Assembly (NCBI GenBank): GCA_037482215.1
Contig: CP148074.1
Coordinates: forward strand, 1,984,001-2,048,000
Source: Pseudomonas mendocina
GTDB taxonomy: Bacteria > Pseudomonadota > Gammaproteobacteria > Pseudomonadales > Pseudomonadaceae
Direction of reading: 5' to 3'
Length of the DNA stretch: 64,000 bases
Shown here: piece by piece, positions 1 to 9,242 of the stretch
How positions within the stretch are numbered: the stretch's first letter is position 1
Layout of the letters: each line of letters opens with the position of its first letter
Notes under the pieces: generated by a model
What the model was told of the DNA's origin: nothing
Seen by the model: the letters and a program-made list of their open reading frames with translations, nothing else
Database searches by the model: none
Program-made: the position numbers and the translations under genes

Positions 1-585
1 CAGCAAGAGTTCCTGCAAGTGGATACACGCAACATCCTGTTTATTTGTGGTGGTGCGTTTGCTGGCCTGGAGAAGGTTATTCAGGGGCGCTCCGCTAAAG
101 GCGGCATCGGCTTTGGTGCTGAGGTTCGCAGTAAAGAGGAAGGCAAGAAAGTTGGTGAGTCGCTGCGGGCTGTAGAGCCGGACGATTTGGTCAAGTTTGG
201 CCTGATTCCAGAGTTTGTTGGTCGTTTGCCTGTTATCGCGACGCTTGATGAGCTGGATGAGGCAGCACTTGTGCAGATCCTTACCGAGCCTAAGAACGCG
301 CTGACTAAGCAATACGCTAAGCTGTTTGAAATGGAAGGCGTTGAGCTGGAGTTCCGTCCAGACGCGCTCAACTCGGTAGCCCGTAAAGCGCTTGAGCGCA
401 AAACGGGGGCCCGTGGTCTTCGCTCTATCCTTGAAGGGGTACTGCTGGACACCATGTATGAGATTCCATCTCAGTCAGATGTCAGCAAGGTCGTAATTGA
501 TGAAAGTGTGATCGATGGGACTTCTGAGCCTATCCGTATCTACGAAAGTGCTGAGCTGCCGGCCAAGGCTGCACCTGATGCTTAA
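1..585 (+). CDS. clpX: ClpX, ATP-dependent Clp protease ATPase subunit (3' part only)
   Basis: The frame is open from base 1, so the 5' end lies outside the window. About 194 residues of the C-terminal half are present. They begin in the second part of the AAA+ core ([16 protein letters not shown], typical of ClpX after Walker B) and run through the small AAA subdomain with the sensor-2 segment [10 protein letters not shown]. ClpX unfolds substrates, including ssrA-tagged ones, and feeds them into ClpP. The next gene is lon, the usual clpP-clpX-lon-hupB order of pseudomonads. A strong intrinsic terminator follows the stop, so lon needs its own promoter. Identity is clear from family motifs and context. 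Confidence 0.95.
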   Translation, partial: QQEFLQVDTRNILFICGGAFAGLEKVIQGRSAKGGIGFGAEVRSKEEGKKVGESLRAVEPDDLVKFGLIPEFVGRLPVIATLDELDEAALVQILTEPKNALTKQYAKLFEMEGVELEFRPDALNSVARKALERKTGARGLRSILEGVLLDTMYEIPSQSDVSKVVIDESVIDGTSEPIRIYESAELPAKAAPDA

Positions 586-605
586 TGCTTTTGTAGCGGA
601 CTGAG

Positions 606-630
606 AAAGGGGCCTTCGGGCCCCTTTTTC
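606..630 (+). terminator. Intrinsic terminator after clpX
   Basis: A nine-pair stem (AAAGGGGCC / GGCCCCTTT) closes on a TTCG tetraloop and runs directly into a T-tract. It separates clpX from lon. Confidence 0.9.
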
Positions 631-646
631 TTTTGCGTGTTTAAAG

Positions 647-675
647 CTTGTTTTTTGTCAAAGCAGCCCCCATCT
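647..675 (+). promoter_or_regulatory. Candidate sigma-32 (RpoH) heat-shock promoter of lon
   Basis: CTTGTTT at 647-653 and CCCCATCT at 668-675 are separated by 14 bases. This fits the sigma-32 pattern CTTGAAA-N13-17-CCCCATnT, with a near-perfect -10 element. It lies just after the clpX terminator, giving a leader of about 50 bases to the lon ATG. lon is a classical RpoH target in proteobacteria. The transcription start itself is inferred. Confidence 0.7.
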
Positions 676-734
676 TAGAAGCCAAGGGTAGTCCCAATTG
701 TTTACGGCCGTATGGCCGCCGTAGAGCCGAAATC

Positions 735-3128
735 ATGAAAACAACCTTTGAATTGCCTCTGTTGCCATTGCGCGATGTTGTGGTTTATCCGCACATGGTT
801 ATTCCTTTATTTGTCGGGCGTGAAAAGTCAATCGAGGCTCTCGAGGCTGCTATGACGGGCGAAAAGCAGATTCTGCTGCTCGCTCAGAAAAACCCGGCGG
901 ACGATGATCCCTCTGAAGAGGCGCTGTACCGCGTAGGTACGGTGGCGACTGTTCTGCAATTACTCAAGTTGCCTGATGGCACCGTCAAGGTTTTGGTTGA
1001 GGGTGAGCAGCGCGGTGAAGTTGCACGTTTCCTTGAGGCCGACTCGCATTTGCGCGCCGAGGTGCAACTGATCGATGAAACCGAGATTGCTGAGCGCGAG
1101 TCGGAGGTGTTCACCCGCACCCTCCTGAGTCAGTTCGAACAATACGTACAGTTGGGCAAGAAGGTTCCTGCTGAGGTTCTGGCCTCCCTGAATAGCATTG
1201 AAGAGCCTGCCCGTCTGGTCGACACCATGGCTGCACATATGGTGTTGAAGATTGAGCAGAAGCAGGAAATCCTTGAAATCACCGACCTGCCAACCCGTGT
1301 TGAGCATGTACTTGCCTTGTTGGATGCTGAAATCGACCTGCTTCAGGTGGAGAAGCGAATTCGCGGTCGTGTCAAAAAACAGATGGAGCGTAGCCAGCGC
1401 GAGTACTACCTGAATGAGCAGATGAAGGCCATTCAGAAGGAGCTGGGTGACGGTGAAGAAGGCCATAACGAGCTGGATGAGCTGAGAAAGCGCATTGATA
1501 ACGCCGGTATGACCCCTGAGGCACTGAATAAGGCCAATGCGGAACTGAACAAGCTTAAGCAGATGTCGCCGATGTCTGCTGAGGCTACAGTTGTGCGTTC
1601 TTACATTGATTGGTTAGTCAATGTACCTTGGAAGGCTGAGAGCAAGGTTCGCCTTGATCTGGCGCGTGCTGAAGCGGTTCTCGAGGCGGATCACTACGGC
1701 CTTGAGGAGGTCAAGGAACGCATCCTTGAGTATCTCGCTGTACAGAAACGTGTGAAGAAGCTGAAGGGCCCTGTGCTGTGCCTGGTTGGGCCACCTGGTG
1801 TTGGTAAGACTTCGTTGGCAGAGTCTATTGCAACGGCCACTAACCGCAAGTTTGTGCGGATGGCGTTGGGTGGCGTTCGTGACGAAGCGGAAATTCGTGG
1901 TCACCGCCGCACCTATATTGGTTCGATGCCCGGTCGTCTGATTCAGAAGATGACCAAGGTTGGCGTGCGTAACCCCCTGTTTTTGCTCGATGAAATCGAC
2001 AAAATGGGTCAGGACATGCGCGGTGATCCCGCGTCGGCTCTGCTCGAGGTGCTGGACCCAGAACAGAACCACAACTTCAACGACCATTACCTTGAAGTTG
2101 ACTACGATTTGTCCGATGTAATGTTCCTGTGTACATCGAACTCGATGAATATTCCGGGTCCATTATTGGATCGTATGGAGGTCATTCGTCTGCCGGGCTA
2201 TACCGAAGCAGAGAAGATCAACATCGCGACGAAATATCTAGTACCAAAACAAATCCAAGCCAATGGTCTGAAAAAAACCGAGTTGGAATTTGCCGAAGAG
2301 TCGATCCGCGACATTATTCGCTACTACACTCGTGAGGCTGGCGTGCGTGGTCTGGAGCGTCAGATCGCTAAAGTGTGCCGTAAGGTTGTGAAGGAAAATA
2401 CGGCTCAGAAACGCTTCCATGTGACCGTTACAGCGGAGAACCTTGAGCACTATCTGGGCGTACGTAAGCATCGTTATGGGCTAGCTGAGCAGCAGGACCA
2501 GATTGGTCAGGTAACAGGTCTGGCCTGGACTCAGGTGGGTGGTGAACTGCTGACCATCGAGGCTGTAGTAGTGCCAGGCAAAGGCCAGTTAATCAAAACT
2601 GGCTCCTTGGGTGACGTGATGCTTGAGTCGATTACAGCCGCTCAGACTGTGGTACGTAGTCGCGCCAAAAGCTTGGGAATTCCGGTCGATTTCTACGAGA
2701 AGCAGGACCTTCACATTCACATGCCCGAAGGCGCTACACCGAAGGATGGCCCGAGTGCAGGCATTGGTATGTGCACCGCATTGGTGTCGGCTTTGACCCA
2801 GATTCCGGTGCGTGCAGACGTGGCGATGACCGGTGAAATTACCCTGCGTGGGCAGGTTCTGGCGATCGGTGGCCTCAAGGAAAAGCTGCTTGCAGCACAC
2901 CGTGGCGGCATCAAGACGGTGATCATTCCAGAGGAAAATGTGCGTGACCTGAAGGAGATTCCTGAGAATATTAAGCAAGACCTGCAGATTAAACCGGTTA
3001 AATGGATTGACGAGGTCCTGCAAATTGCGCTGCAATACGCCCCGGAGCCTTTACCTGATGCGGCTCCGATCGTTGCAAAGGATGATAAACGCGAGTCTGA
3101 TTCCAAGGAGCGAATTAGCACGCATTAG
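735..3128 (+). CDS. lon: Lon ATP-dependent serine protease
   Basis: Cytosolic AAA+ protease that degrades misfolded and regulatory proteins. From the ATG at 735 it has 797 residues, close to the usual Lon length. The frame stays open back to 648, but that extension overlaps the heat-shock-type promoter and looks non-coding. The N-terminal substrate-binding domain spans about residues 8-200 and a coiled region follows. Walker A is GPPGVGKT at 352-359 and Walker B is the FLLDEID stretch. The C-terminal protease domain holds the Ser-Lys dyad: Ser674 in DGPSAG and Lys717 in GGLKEK, 43 residues apart as in E. coli Lon. No disruption is visible. Confidence 0.97.
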   Translation: MKTTFELPLLPLRDVVVYPHMVIPLFVGREKSIEALEAAMTGEKQILLLAQKNPADDDPSEEALYRVGTVATVLQLLKLPDGTVKVLVEGEQRGEVARFLEADSHLRAEVQLIDETEIAERESEVFTRTLLSQFEQYVQLGKKVPAEVLASLNSIEEPARLVDTMAAHMVLKIEQKQEILEITDLPTRVEHVLALLDAEIDLLQVEKRIRGRVKKQMERSQREYYLNEQMKAIQKELGDGEEGHNELDELRKRIDNAGMTPEALNKANAELNKLKQMSPMSAEATVVRSYIDWLVNVPWKAESKVRLDLARAEAVLEADHYGLEEVKERILEYLAVQKRVKKLKGPVLCLVGPPGVGKTSLAESIATATNRKFVRMALGGVRDEAEIRGHRRTYIGSMPGRLIQKMTKVGVRNPLFLLDEIDKMGQDMRGDPASALLEVLDPEQNHNFNDHYLEVDYDLSDVMFLCTSNSMNIPGPLLDRMEVIRLPGYTEAEKINIATKYLVPKQIQANGLKKTELEFAEESIRDIIRYYTREAGVRGLERQIAKVCRKVVKENTAQKRFHVTVTAENLEHYLGVRKHRYGLAEQQDQIGQVTGLAWTQVGGELLTIEAVVVPGKGQLIKTGSLGDVMLESITAAQTVVRSRAKSLGIPVDFYEKQDLHIHMPEGATPKDGPSAGIGMCTALVSALTQIPVRADVAMTGEITLRGQVLAIGGLKEKLLAAHRGGIKTVIIPEENVRDLKEIPENIKQDLQIKPVKWIDEVLQIALQYAPEPLPDAAPIVAKDDKRESDSKERISTH

Positions 3129-3142
3129 GCCGGAGTGCTTCC

Positions 3143-3172
3143 TTGACACTTTTTTAAAGCCCTTGCTATAAA
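3143..3172 (+). promoter_or_regulatory. Sigma-70 promoter of hupB
   Basis: A perfect -35 box TTGACA at 3143-3148 and a -10 box TATAAA at 3167-3172 are 18 bases apart. The pair lies in the lon-hupB gap, about 95 bases before the hupB start, and fits a strongly expressed nucleoid-protein gene. Confidence 0.75.
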
Positions 3173-3265
3173 GCGGCTCAATGGTGTCAGCAGGCTCTCT
3201 AGCACTAGCTTCGCTTACATTCAAAAGCAAGAAATAAACTCAACAGAAATTAAGGGGACTTAAGA

Positions 3266-3538
3266 GTGAACAAGTCGGAACTGATCGATGCTATCGCAGC
3301 ATCTGCTGATATCCCGAAAGCTGTTGCTGGCCGCGCGCTGGACGCAGTGATTGAATCCGTTACTGGCGCTCTGAAAGCTGGTGACTCCGTTGTGCTGGTA
3401 GGCTTCGGTACTTTCGCTGTTAAAGAGCGTGCTGCCCGTACTGGCCGTAACCCGCAGACTGGCAAGCCAATCAGCATTGCTGCTGCCAAGATCCCTGGTT
3501 TCAAAGCTGGCAAGGCTCTGAAAGACGCTGTTAACTAA
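3266..3538 (+). CDS. hupB: HU DNA-binding protein, beta-type subunit
   Basis: Small basic nucleoid protein that bends and compacts DNA. It has 90 residues, the standard HU size. It starts with GTG at 3266, preceded by an AGGGGA Shine-Dalgarno at 3253-3258. The DNA-binding beta-arm signature [12 protein letters not shown], including the intercalating proline, is intact in the second half. It sits between lon and ppiD as in other pseudomonads and has its own strong promoter. Placement next to lon supports the HU-beta (HupB) assignment over HupA or IHF, whose sequences differ at the arm. Confidence 0.96.
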   Translation: MNKSELIDAIAASADIPKAVAGRALDAVIESVTGALKAGDSVVLVGFGTFAVKERAARTGRNPQTGKPISIAAAKIPGFKAGKALKDAVN

Positions 3539-3749
3539 GTGTCTTCGGTTTTGCCTGCGGATCAGTTGATCTGATCCATGACATGGCGAGCTAATTAGAG
3601 ATCAGTGTTCGAGATTGCTGTACGAGACGGTCAACAACCAGTTCGCTATGCCAGTTACGAGAAGGCGCATCTCCTGATGCGCCTTTCTTCTATTCGGACT
3701 TTACCCACACTGCGCGATTGCTTTTTTCTACAGTCGTTCTGGGGGACGC
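3539..3749 (+). other. hupB-ppiD intergenic region with two hairpins
   Basis: No protein gene is visible here. A 7-pair hairpin (GGATCAG, loop TTGAT, CTGATCC) lies at 3559-3577 without a T-tract, and a terminator hairpin lies at 3661-3690. The roughly 150 bases from the hupB stop to the terminator form a long 3' UTR. A small RNA derived from it is possible but unproven. Confidence 0.5.
3661..3690 (+). terminator. Intrinsic terminator downstream of hupB
   Basis: A nine-pair stem AAGGCGCAT / ATGCGCCTT (3662-3670 with 3677-3685) and a six-base loop are followed by a pyrimidine-rich TCTTCT tail. It ends the hupB transcript 125-150 bases after the stop codon. Confidence 0.75.
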
Positions 3750-5627
3750 ATGCTGCAGAACATCAGGGACAATTCACAGGGTTGGATTGCCAAAACCATT
3801 ATCGGCCTCATCGTCGTACTACTGGCACTGACAGGTGTTGAGGCGATTTTTACCAGCTCTAATAGCGGCAAGGTTGTAGCCGAGGTGGATGGCCAGGAAA
3901 TCAGCGCCGATTCCCTCACACAAGCTGTAGAAATGCAGCGTCGCCAATTGGCACAGCAGCTCGGGCGTGATTTCGATGCTTCGATGCTGGACGAGAAACT
4001 GTTGCGTGAGGCCTCTCTTAAAGGCCTGATTGAGCGCACATTGCTGCTTAACGGCGCAAAAGATTCAAAATTCGCGTTTTCCCAGCAGGGCCTTGATCAG
4101 GTCATCCTGAGCACGCCGGAGTTTCTGGTAGACGGAAAATTTAGCCCGGAGCGTTTCGATCAGGTAATCGCACGGCTGGGTTACTCCCGCATGCAATTCC
4201 GCCAGATGCTGGAAGAGGAAATGCTGATCGGCCAACTGCGTGCCGGTATCGGTAACAGCGGCTTTGTTACAGACACTCAAATTAAAGCGTTCGCGGCTCT
4301 GGAAAAGCAGACCCGTGATTTCGCAACTCTGACCCTCAAGGCTGACCTGAAGTCCGTCACGCTCAGTGATGACGACATCAAGGCTTATTATGACGCGCAG
4401 TCCAGCGAGTTCATGAGCCCGGAGCAGGTTGTTCTCGAATACGTCGAACTGAAGAAAGATGCTTTCTTTGATCAGGTGGACGTTAAAGATGAAGACCTGC
4501 AAGCGGCTTATCAGAGTGAAATTGCCGGCTTGAGTGAGCAGCGTCGAGCTGCCCATATCTTGGTCGAGATATCTGACAAAACTTCAGATGAACAAGCCAA
4601 GGCTAAGATCGAAGAGATTCAAAAGCGCGTCCAGCAGGGTGAAGACTTTGCTGCTCTGGCCAAAGAACTCTCCGATGATAAGGGCTCCTCGACGGAGGGC
4701 GGTGACCTCGGTTTCGCAAGCAAAGGTGTCTACGACCAGGCTTTCGAAGACGCCTTGTATGCCCTCAAAGAAAACGAAGTTTCTGCCCCAGTGCGTACTG
4801 AATTCGGTTGGCATCTGATTAAGCTGATCGGCATCCAGGCGCCAGAGGTACCAACCTTCGCCAGTTTGGAAGACAAGCTGAAGCATGACCTCAAAGCTCG
4901 TGAGGTTGAGCAGCGTTTTGTAGAGGTTTCCAAGGAACTTGAAGACTCAGCTTTTGAATCCTCTGATCTGGCTCAACCTGCTCAAGAGCTTGGTTTGACT
5001 GTGCAAACGAGCGAGCCTTTTGGCCGTCAGGGCGGCGCGACCGGAATTGCTGCAAATCGTCAGGTGATTCAGGCGGCATTCAGCCCAGAAGTCCTTGAAG
5101 ACGGTAGCAACAGCAGTGTGATTGAGCTTGATCCAAACACCGTTGTTGTCGTGCGTGTCAAAGAGCATCTGAAGCCTCAGCAACTGCCGCTGGAGCAGGT
5201 TGCCGATAGCATCCGTAAGCAGCTGACTAAGGTGCGTGCAACGGAGGCCGTTAAAGCCAAAGCTGAAGAGCAATTGAAAGCACTGCGCAGTGGTAAAACC
5301 CCTGTTGAGCAGGCAGCAGAAGGCGAAAGCTGGAATGTTGTTGAAGCTGCAACTCGCAGCCAAGAGGGTGTGGATCCTGCTGTGTTGCAAGCACTATTCC
5401 GTATGCCGAAGCCTGAAGCCGCTGACAAGCCGGTATTTAGCGGTATCAGCTTGAGCAATGGTGATTACGTCATCATCCGTTTGAATGGTGTTAGTCAGCC
5501 TGATGTGCAGCTGAGCGATGAAGAGAAGGCGATGTACGGCCGCTTCCTGGCTTCGCGTGTTGGTCAGCAAGACTTTGAGGCTTTCCGCAAACAGCTGGAA
5601 GCAAGCGCTAAGATCGAACGCATGTAA
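3750..5627 (+). CDS. ppiD: PpiD-type periplasmic peptidyl-prolyl isomerase / chaperone
   Basis: Membrane-anchored periplasmic folding helper that contacts proteins leaving the Sec translocon. The 625-residue protein matches PpiD length. A short cytosolic N-terminus precedes one membrane segment (about residues 14-34, IIGLIVVLLALTG). A SurA-like chaperone region follows, then a parvulin PpiC domain at about 264-357 beginning RRAAHIL, and a long C-terminal chaperone region. The ATG at 3750 has GGGG upstream. A terminator after hupB means it is probably transcribed separately, and a strong terminator follows it. The parvulin domain of PpiD proteins is often catalytically weak, and activity cannot be judged here. 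Confidence 0.94.
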   Translation: MLQNIRDNSQGWIAKTIIGLIVVLLALTGVEAIFTSSNSGKVVAEVDGQEISADSLTQAVEMQRRQLAQQLGRDFDASMLDEKLLREASLKGLIERTLLLNGAKDSKFAFSQQGLDQVILSTPEFLVDGKFSPERFDQVIARLGYSRMQFRQMLEEEMLIGQLRAGIGNSGFVTDTQIKAFAALEKQTRDFATLTLKADLKSVTLSDDDIKAYYDAQSSEFMSPEQVVLEYVELKKDAFFDQVDVKDEDLQAAYQSEIAGLSEQRRAAHILVEISDKTSDEQAKAKIEEIQKRVQQGEDFAALAKELSDDKGSSTEGGDLGFASKGVYDQAFEDALYALKENEVSAPVRTEFGWHLIKLIGIQAPEVPTFASLEDKLKHDLKAREVEQRFVEVSKELEDSAFESSDLAQPAQELGLTVQTSEPFGRQGGATGIAANRQVIQAAFSPEVLEDGSNSSVIELDPNTVVVVRVKEHLKPQQLPLEQVADSIRKQLTKVRATEAVKAKAEEQLKALRSGKTPVEQAAEGESWNVVEAATRSQEGVDPAVLQALFRMPKPEAADKPVFSGISLSNGDYVIIRLNGVSQPDVQLSDEEKAMYGRFLASRVGQQDFEAFRKQLEASAKIERM

Positions 5628-5641
5628 TGGTTTGATTAATT

Positions 5642-5670
5642 AAAAAAGGCCGCGTAAGCGGCCTTTTTTA
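5642..5670. terminator. Bidirectional terminator after ppiD
   Basis: A perfect twelve-pair stem AAAAAAGGCCGC / GCGGCCTTTTTT surrounds a GTAA loop, with a T-tract in both directions. It ends ppiD and can back up the fabI terminator on the opposite strand. Confidence 0.9.
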
Positions 5671-5730
5671 TTGTGATGGTTTACAGCCATGTTTTCTAAG
5701 GAGCCCTCGAGTGGGCTTGCCGACCACAAA

Positions 5731-5760
5731 TAAAAACGCCCGGAGCAATGCACCGGGCGC
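5731..5760 (-). terminator. Intrinsic terminator after fabI
   Basis: The stem CGCCCGG / CCGGGCG (5737-5743 with 5753-5759), read on the minus strand, runs into a T-tract. It lies about 25 bases beyond the fabI stop and ends the npp-fabI transcript. Confidence 0.85.
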
Positions 5761-5784
5761 TTGTAGGCTCTTATCTGAAGCTGA

Positions 5785-6579
5785 TTAGTCTTCGAGGTTG
5801 CCCATAGCGGTGGTGTTGAAGCCGCCATCAACGTACATGATTTCACCGCTTACACCGGAAGCCAGGTCGGAGCAGAGGAACGCTGCTGCGTTACCCACTT
5901 CTTCGATGGTCACGTTGCGGCGCAGCGGAGTTTGCTTCTCGTTAGCAGCCAGCATTTTGCGGAAGCTCTTAATACCGGAAGCAGCGAGCGTACGGATTGG
6001 GCCAGCGGATACAGCGTTAACGCGGGTGCCTTCTGGGCCGAGGCTGCCTGCGAGGTAGCGTACACCGGCTTCCAGGCTAGCTTTGGCCATGCCCATAACG
6101 TTGTAGTTAGGCATGGTGCGTTCTGCACCCAGATAGGAGAGGGTCAGCAGGCTACCGTTACGGCCCTTCATCATTTCGCGGCCGGCTTTCGCCAGGGCGA
6201 CGAAGCTATAGGCGCTGATGTCATGAGCAATGCGGAAACCTTCACGGGTGGTGACGTCGGTGAAGTCACCATCCAGTTGATCGCCAGGAGCAAAACCTAC
6301 AGAGTGAACGATGCAGTCCAGACCATCCCACTTCTTGCTCAAGGCTTCGAATACGGCGGTGATATCGTCGTCATTGGCAACGTCGCACGGGAAGCACAGT
6401 TCTGCGCTGGAGCCCCAGCCGGCGGCGAATTCTTCCACGCGGCCTTTGAGCTTGTCGTTCTGATAGGTGAAGGCCAGTTCGGCGCCTTCACGGTGCATTG
6501 CAGCGGCAATACCCGAGGCGATGGACAGCTTGCTGGCGACACCAACGATCAGGACGCGCTTGCCGGTTAGAAAACCCAT
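5785..6579 (-). CDS. fabI: Enoyl-ACP reductase I (NADH), FabI
   Basis: Catalyses the last reduction of each fatty-acid elongation cycle and is the triclosan target. The 264-residue SDR-fold protein begins [20 protein letters not shown], with the FabI-type cofactor loop rather than the classical GxxxGxG. The catalytic signature is Tyr149, Tyr159 and Lys166 ([18 protein letters not shown]), the Y-x6-K arrangement of the FabI family. AGAGGAA precedes the ATG. It lies 30 bases downstream of nppD on the same strand, with no terminator between, so read-through from the transporter operon is likely. A dedicated promoter was not identified. Confidence 0.97.
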   Translation of the reverse strand: MGFLTGKRVLIVGVASKLSIASGIAAAMHREGAELAFTYQNDKLKGRVEEFAAGWGSSAELCFPCDVANDDDITAVFEALSKKWDGLDCIVHSVGFAPGDQLDGDFTDVTTREGFRIAHDISAYSFVALAKAGREMMKGRNGSLLTLSYLGAERTMPNYNVMGMAKASLEAGVRYLAGSLGPEGTRVNAVSAGPIRTLAASGIKSFRKMLAANEKQTPLRRNVTIEEVGNAAAFLCSDLASGVSGEIMYVDGGFNTTAMGNLED

Positions 6580-6609
6580 GTGTGTGATTCCTCTTCCTGT
6601 CTACAAGGA

Positions 6610-8217
6610 TTAATTAGCTGGGGCCATAAAGGCCGCTTCCAGTAACTGTTGTGTATAGATGTTCTGTGGCGCTGCGAAGACACTTTCTGCGGGGCCCTGT
6701 TCGACAACTTTTCCTTGTTTGACCACCATCACCTGATGACTCAAGGCTCTGACAACCGCCAAATCATGGCTAATGAACAAGTAGGTCAGGTTGTACTTGA
6801 TCTGGAGATTACGCAGCAGCTCAACCACTTGTCGCTGTACGGTGCGGTCCAAGGCTGAGGTAGGCTCGTCCAGCAGGATCATTTCAGGCTTGAGTACCAA
6901 CGCGCGGGCGATAGCGATACGCTGTCTCTGGCCACCGGAAAACTCATGAGGATAGCGATGTCGGGTTTCTGGATCGAGTCCGACTTCTTTGAGCACCTCG
7001 ATGATGGCTTTTTCCTGTTCCTCTTCGCTGCCAATTTTGTGAATACGCAAGCCTTCCCCAATGATCTGGCCAACGGACATGCGGGGGCTAAGGCTGCCAA
7101 AAGGATCTTGGAAAACCACCTGCATCTGGCGCCGCAATGGCCGGACTTCTGTCTGTGTCAGGCTTTGAATGGCTTTCCCGTTGAAGCTGATATTGCCCTC
7201 GCTGTTGATCAGCCGGAGTATAGCCAGGCCGAGCGTTGACTTGCCGGAGCCGCTTTCTCCAACAATGCCAAGGGTATGTCCTTGTGGCAGGCTGAAGTTA
7301 ATGCCGTCGACGGCCTTCACGTGATCAACCGTGCGGCGCAGAAGTCCTTTTTTTATCGGAAACCAGATGCGTAGATTATCCACTTCTAGCAAGGGTTTAC
7401 CGGCGGGCTGATCAGCCGCTTTGCCACTGGGTTCAGCATCTAGCAGCAGTTTGGTGTAGGGGTGTTGCGGTGAGGTAAACAGCGTCTCGCATTCAGCCTG
7501 CTCGACGATTTCACCTTGCTTCATGACGCAGACACGGTTGGCAATACGTCGAACCAAATTGAGGTCGTGACTGATCAGTAGGATCGCCATGCCCAGCCTG
7601 GCTTGCAGGTCTTTGAGTAAGCCGAGAATTTTCAGTTGAACGGTAACGTCCAGTGCTGTGGTCGGTTCGTCTGCGATTAGCAGCTCTGGCTCATTGGCCA
7701 GTGCCATTGCGATCACCACACGTTGTCTTTGACCACCTGATAGTTCGTGGGGGTACGACTTCAGACGTTTGTGAGGTTCTGGGATGCCAACCAGTTCAAG
7801 CAGCTCAAGAGTGCGCTTGGTGGCTTCTTTATTGCGCAGGCCTTTGTGCAAGTAGAGCACTTCGTTGATCTGTTTTTCTATGGTGTGCAGTGGGTTCAGT
7901 GAGGTCATGGGCTCCTGAAACACCATGGCAATACGGTTGCCACGAATACTGCGCATCTGCTTTTCACTGAGCTTGAGCAGATCTTGTTGATTGAACTGGA
8001 TGCTGCCGCTGGGGTGTTGAGCAATGGGGTAGGGCAGTAGGCGCAGAATCGAATGTGCGGTCACTGATTTACCAGAACCGCTTTCGCCCACCAATGCGAC
8101 CGTTTCACCGCGGTGGATAGTAAAACTAACCCGGTGAACGACGCGCTGGGTTTTATCACCGCTGGTAAATTCGACGGCGAGATCCTTGATTTCGATCAGA
8201 CTACTGGATTCGGTCAT
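6610..8217 (-). CDS. nppD: NppD/YejF-type ABC transporter ATPase with two nucleotide-binding domains
   Basis: Fused double ATPase of an oligopeptide-type importer, 535 residues from the ATG at 8217, which has AAGGAAATA upstream. The frame continues to 8259, but the ATG with its Shine-Dalgarno is preferred. The first half has Walker A GESGSGKS (44-51), the ABC signature LSGGQRQR and Walker B LLIADEP. The second half repeats these with GESGSGKS, FSGGQRQR and ILLDEP. It begins one base after the nppC stop. In P. aeruginosa the orthologous NppA1A2BCD system, as I recall, imports peptidyl-nucleoside antibiotics; in E. coli YejABEF takes up microcin C and peptides. The substrate here is inferred. 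Confidence 0.9.
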   Translation of the reverse strand: MTESSSLIEIKDLAVEFTSGDKTQRVVHRVSFTIHRGETVALVGESGSGKSVTAHSILRLLPYPIAQHPSGSIQFNQQDLLKLSEKQMRSIRGNRIAMVFQEPMTSLNPLHTIEKQINEVLYLHKGLRNKEATKRTLELLELVGIPEPHKRLKSYPHELSGGQRQRVVIAMALANEPELLIADEPTTALDVTVQLKILGLLKDLQARLGMAILLISHDLNLVRRIANRVCVMKQGEIVEQAECETLFTSPQHPYTKLLLDAEPSGKAADQPAGKPLLEVDNLRIWFPIKKGLLRRTVDHVKAVDGINFSLPQGHTLGIVGESGSGKSTLGLAILRLINSEGNISFNGKAIQSLTQTEVRPLRRQMQVVFQDPFGSLSPRMSVGQIIGEGLRIHKIGSEEEQEKAIIEVLKEVGLDPETRHRYPHEFSGGQRQRIAIARALVLKPEMILLDEPTSALDRTVQRQVVELLRNLQIKYNLTYLFISHDLAVVRALSHQVMVVKQGKVVEQGPAESVFAAPQNIYTQQLLEAAFMAPAN

Positions 8218-8218
8218 C

Positions 8219-9238
8219 TTATTTCCTTGGGTCAAAGGCATCACGTGCAGCCTCACCAATAAACACTAGCAGGCTCAACATCAGGGCCAGAATGACAAAC
8301 GCACTCATGCCCAGCCAAGGTGCTTGAAGGTTGGATTTACCTTGTGCAACCAGTTCGCCGAGTGATGGTGAGCCGGGTGGAAGGCCAAAGCCGAGGAAGT
8401 CCAATGCAGTCAGGGTGCCAATCGCACTGGTGAGAATGAAGGGCATAAAGGTCAGGGTGGAGACCATGGCATTAGGCAGAATATGCCGGAACATGATGGC
8501 GCTGTTCTGCATGCCCAGCGCTCGGGCTGCGCGGACGTATTCGAGATTGCGCCCGCGCAGGAATTCCGCGCGCACCAAATCAACCAGGCTCATCCATGAG
8601 AACAGTAGCATGATTCCCAGCAACCACCAAAAGTTTGGCTGCACGAAACTCGCCAGGATGATCAGCAGGTACAACACCGGAAGTCCCGACCAAATTTCGA
8701 GAAAGCGCTGACCCGCTAGATCAACCCAGCCACCGTAAAAGCCTTGAATAGCCCCTGCGAACACACCAATGATTGAACTGATGATGGTCAACGTGAGGGC
8801 AAACAGTACCGATATACGGAAGCCGTATATGACCCGGGCCAGTACATCGCGGCCTTGATCATCAGTGCCCAGCCAGTTTTCCGCAGAAGGTGGGGCGGGG
8901 GCAGGGACTTGCAGGTCGTAGTTGATGCTGGAGTAGTTGTAAGGGATCGGAGGCCAGATCATCCAGCCTTCTTTGGCCTTGATTAACTCCTGGAAATACG
9001 GGCTTTTGTAATTGGGCTGTAGCGGAAACTCGCCGCCGAAGGCGGTTTCTGGGTAGCGCTTGAACACGGGGAAATACAAGGCGTTGTCGTAGCTGACAAC
9101 CAGTGGTTTGTCGTTGGCGATAAGTTCGGCACCGAGGGTGATGACGAACAGCGTGAGGAAGATCCACAGTGACCACCAGCCACGTTTGTGAGCCTTGAAC
9201 AGCTTCAGCCGACGTTGCGCAATAGGAGACAATTTCAT
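8219..9238 (-). CDS. nppC: NppC/YejE-type ABC transporter permease
   Basis: Inner-membrane permease of the peptide importer, 339 residues, close to YejE. A first membrane segment near residues 20-40 is followed by a long periplasmic insert (about 50-135) typical of this branch of OppC-like permeases. The multi-helix core then carries the EAA-type coupling loop (EYVRAARALGMQN) that docks on the ATPase. Four bases separate it from the upstream nppB stop and one base from the downstream nppD start, so the proteins are almost certainly translationally coupled. Paired with nppB it forms the heterodimeric channel. Confidence 0.92.
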   Translation of the reverse strand: MKLSPIAQRRLKLFKAHKRGWWSLWIFLTLFVITLGAELIANDKPLVVSYDNALYFPVFKRYPETAFGGEFPLQPNYKSPYFQELIKAKEGWMIWPPIPYNYSSINYDLQVPAPAPPSAENWLGTDDQGRDVLARVIYGFRISVLFALTLTIISSIIGVFAGAIQGFYGGWVDLAGQRFLEIWSGLPVLYLLIILASFVQPNFWWLLGIMLLFSWMSLVDLVRAEFLRGRNLEYVRAARALGMQNSAIMFRHILPNAMVSTLTFMPFILTSAIGTLTALDFLGFGLPPGSPSLGELVAQGKSNLQAPWLGMSAFVILALMLSLLVFIGEAARDAFDPRK

Positions 9239-9242
9239 CTGG

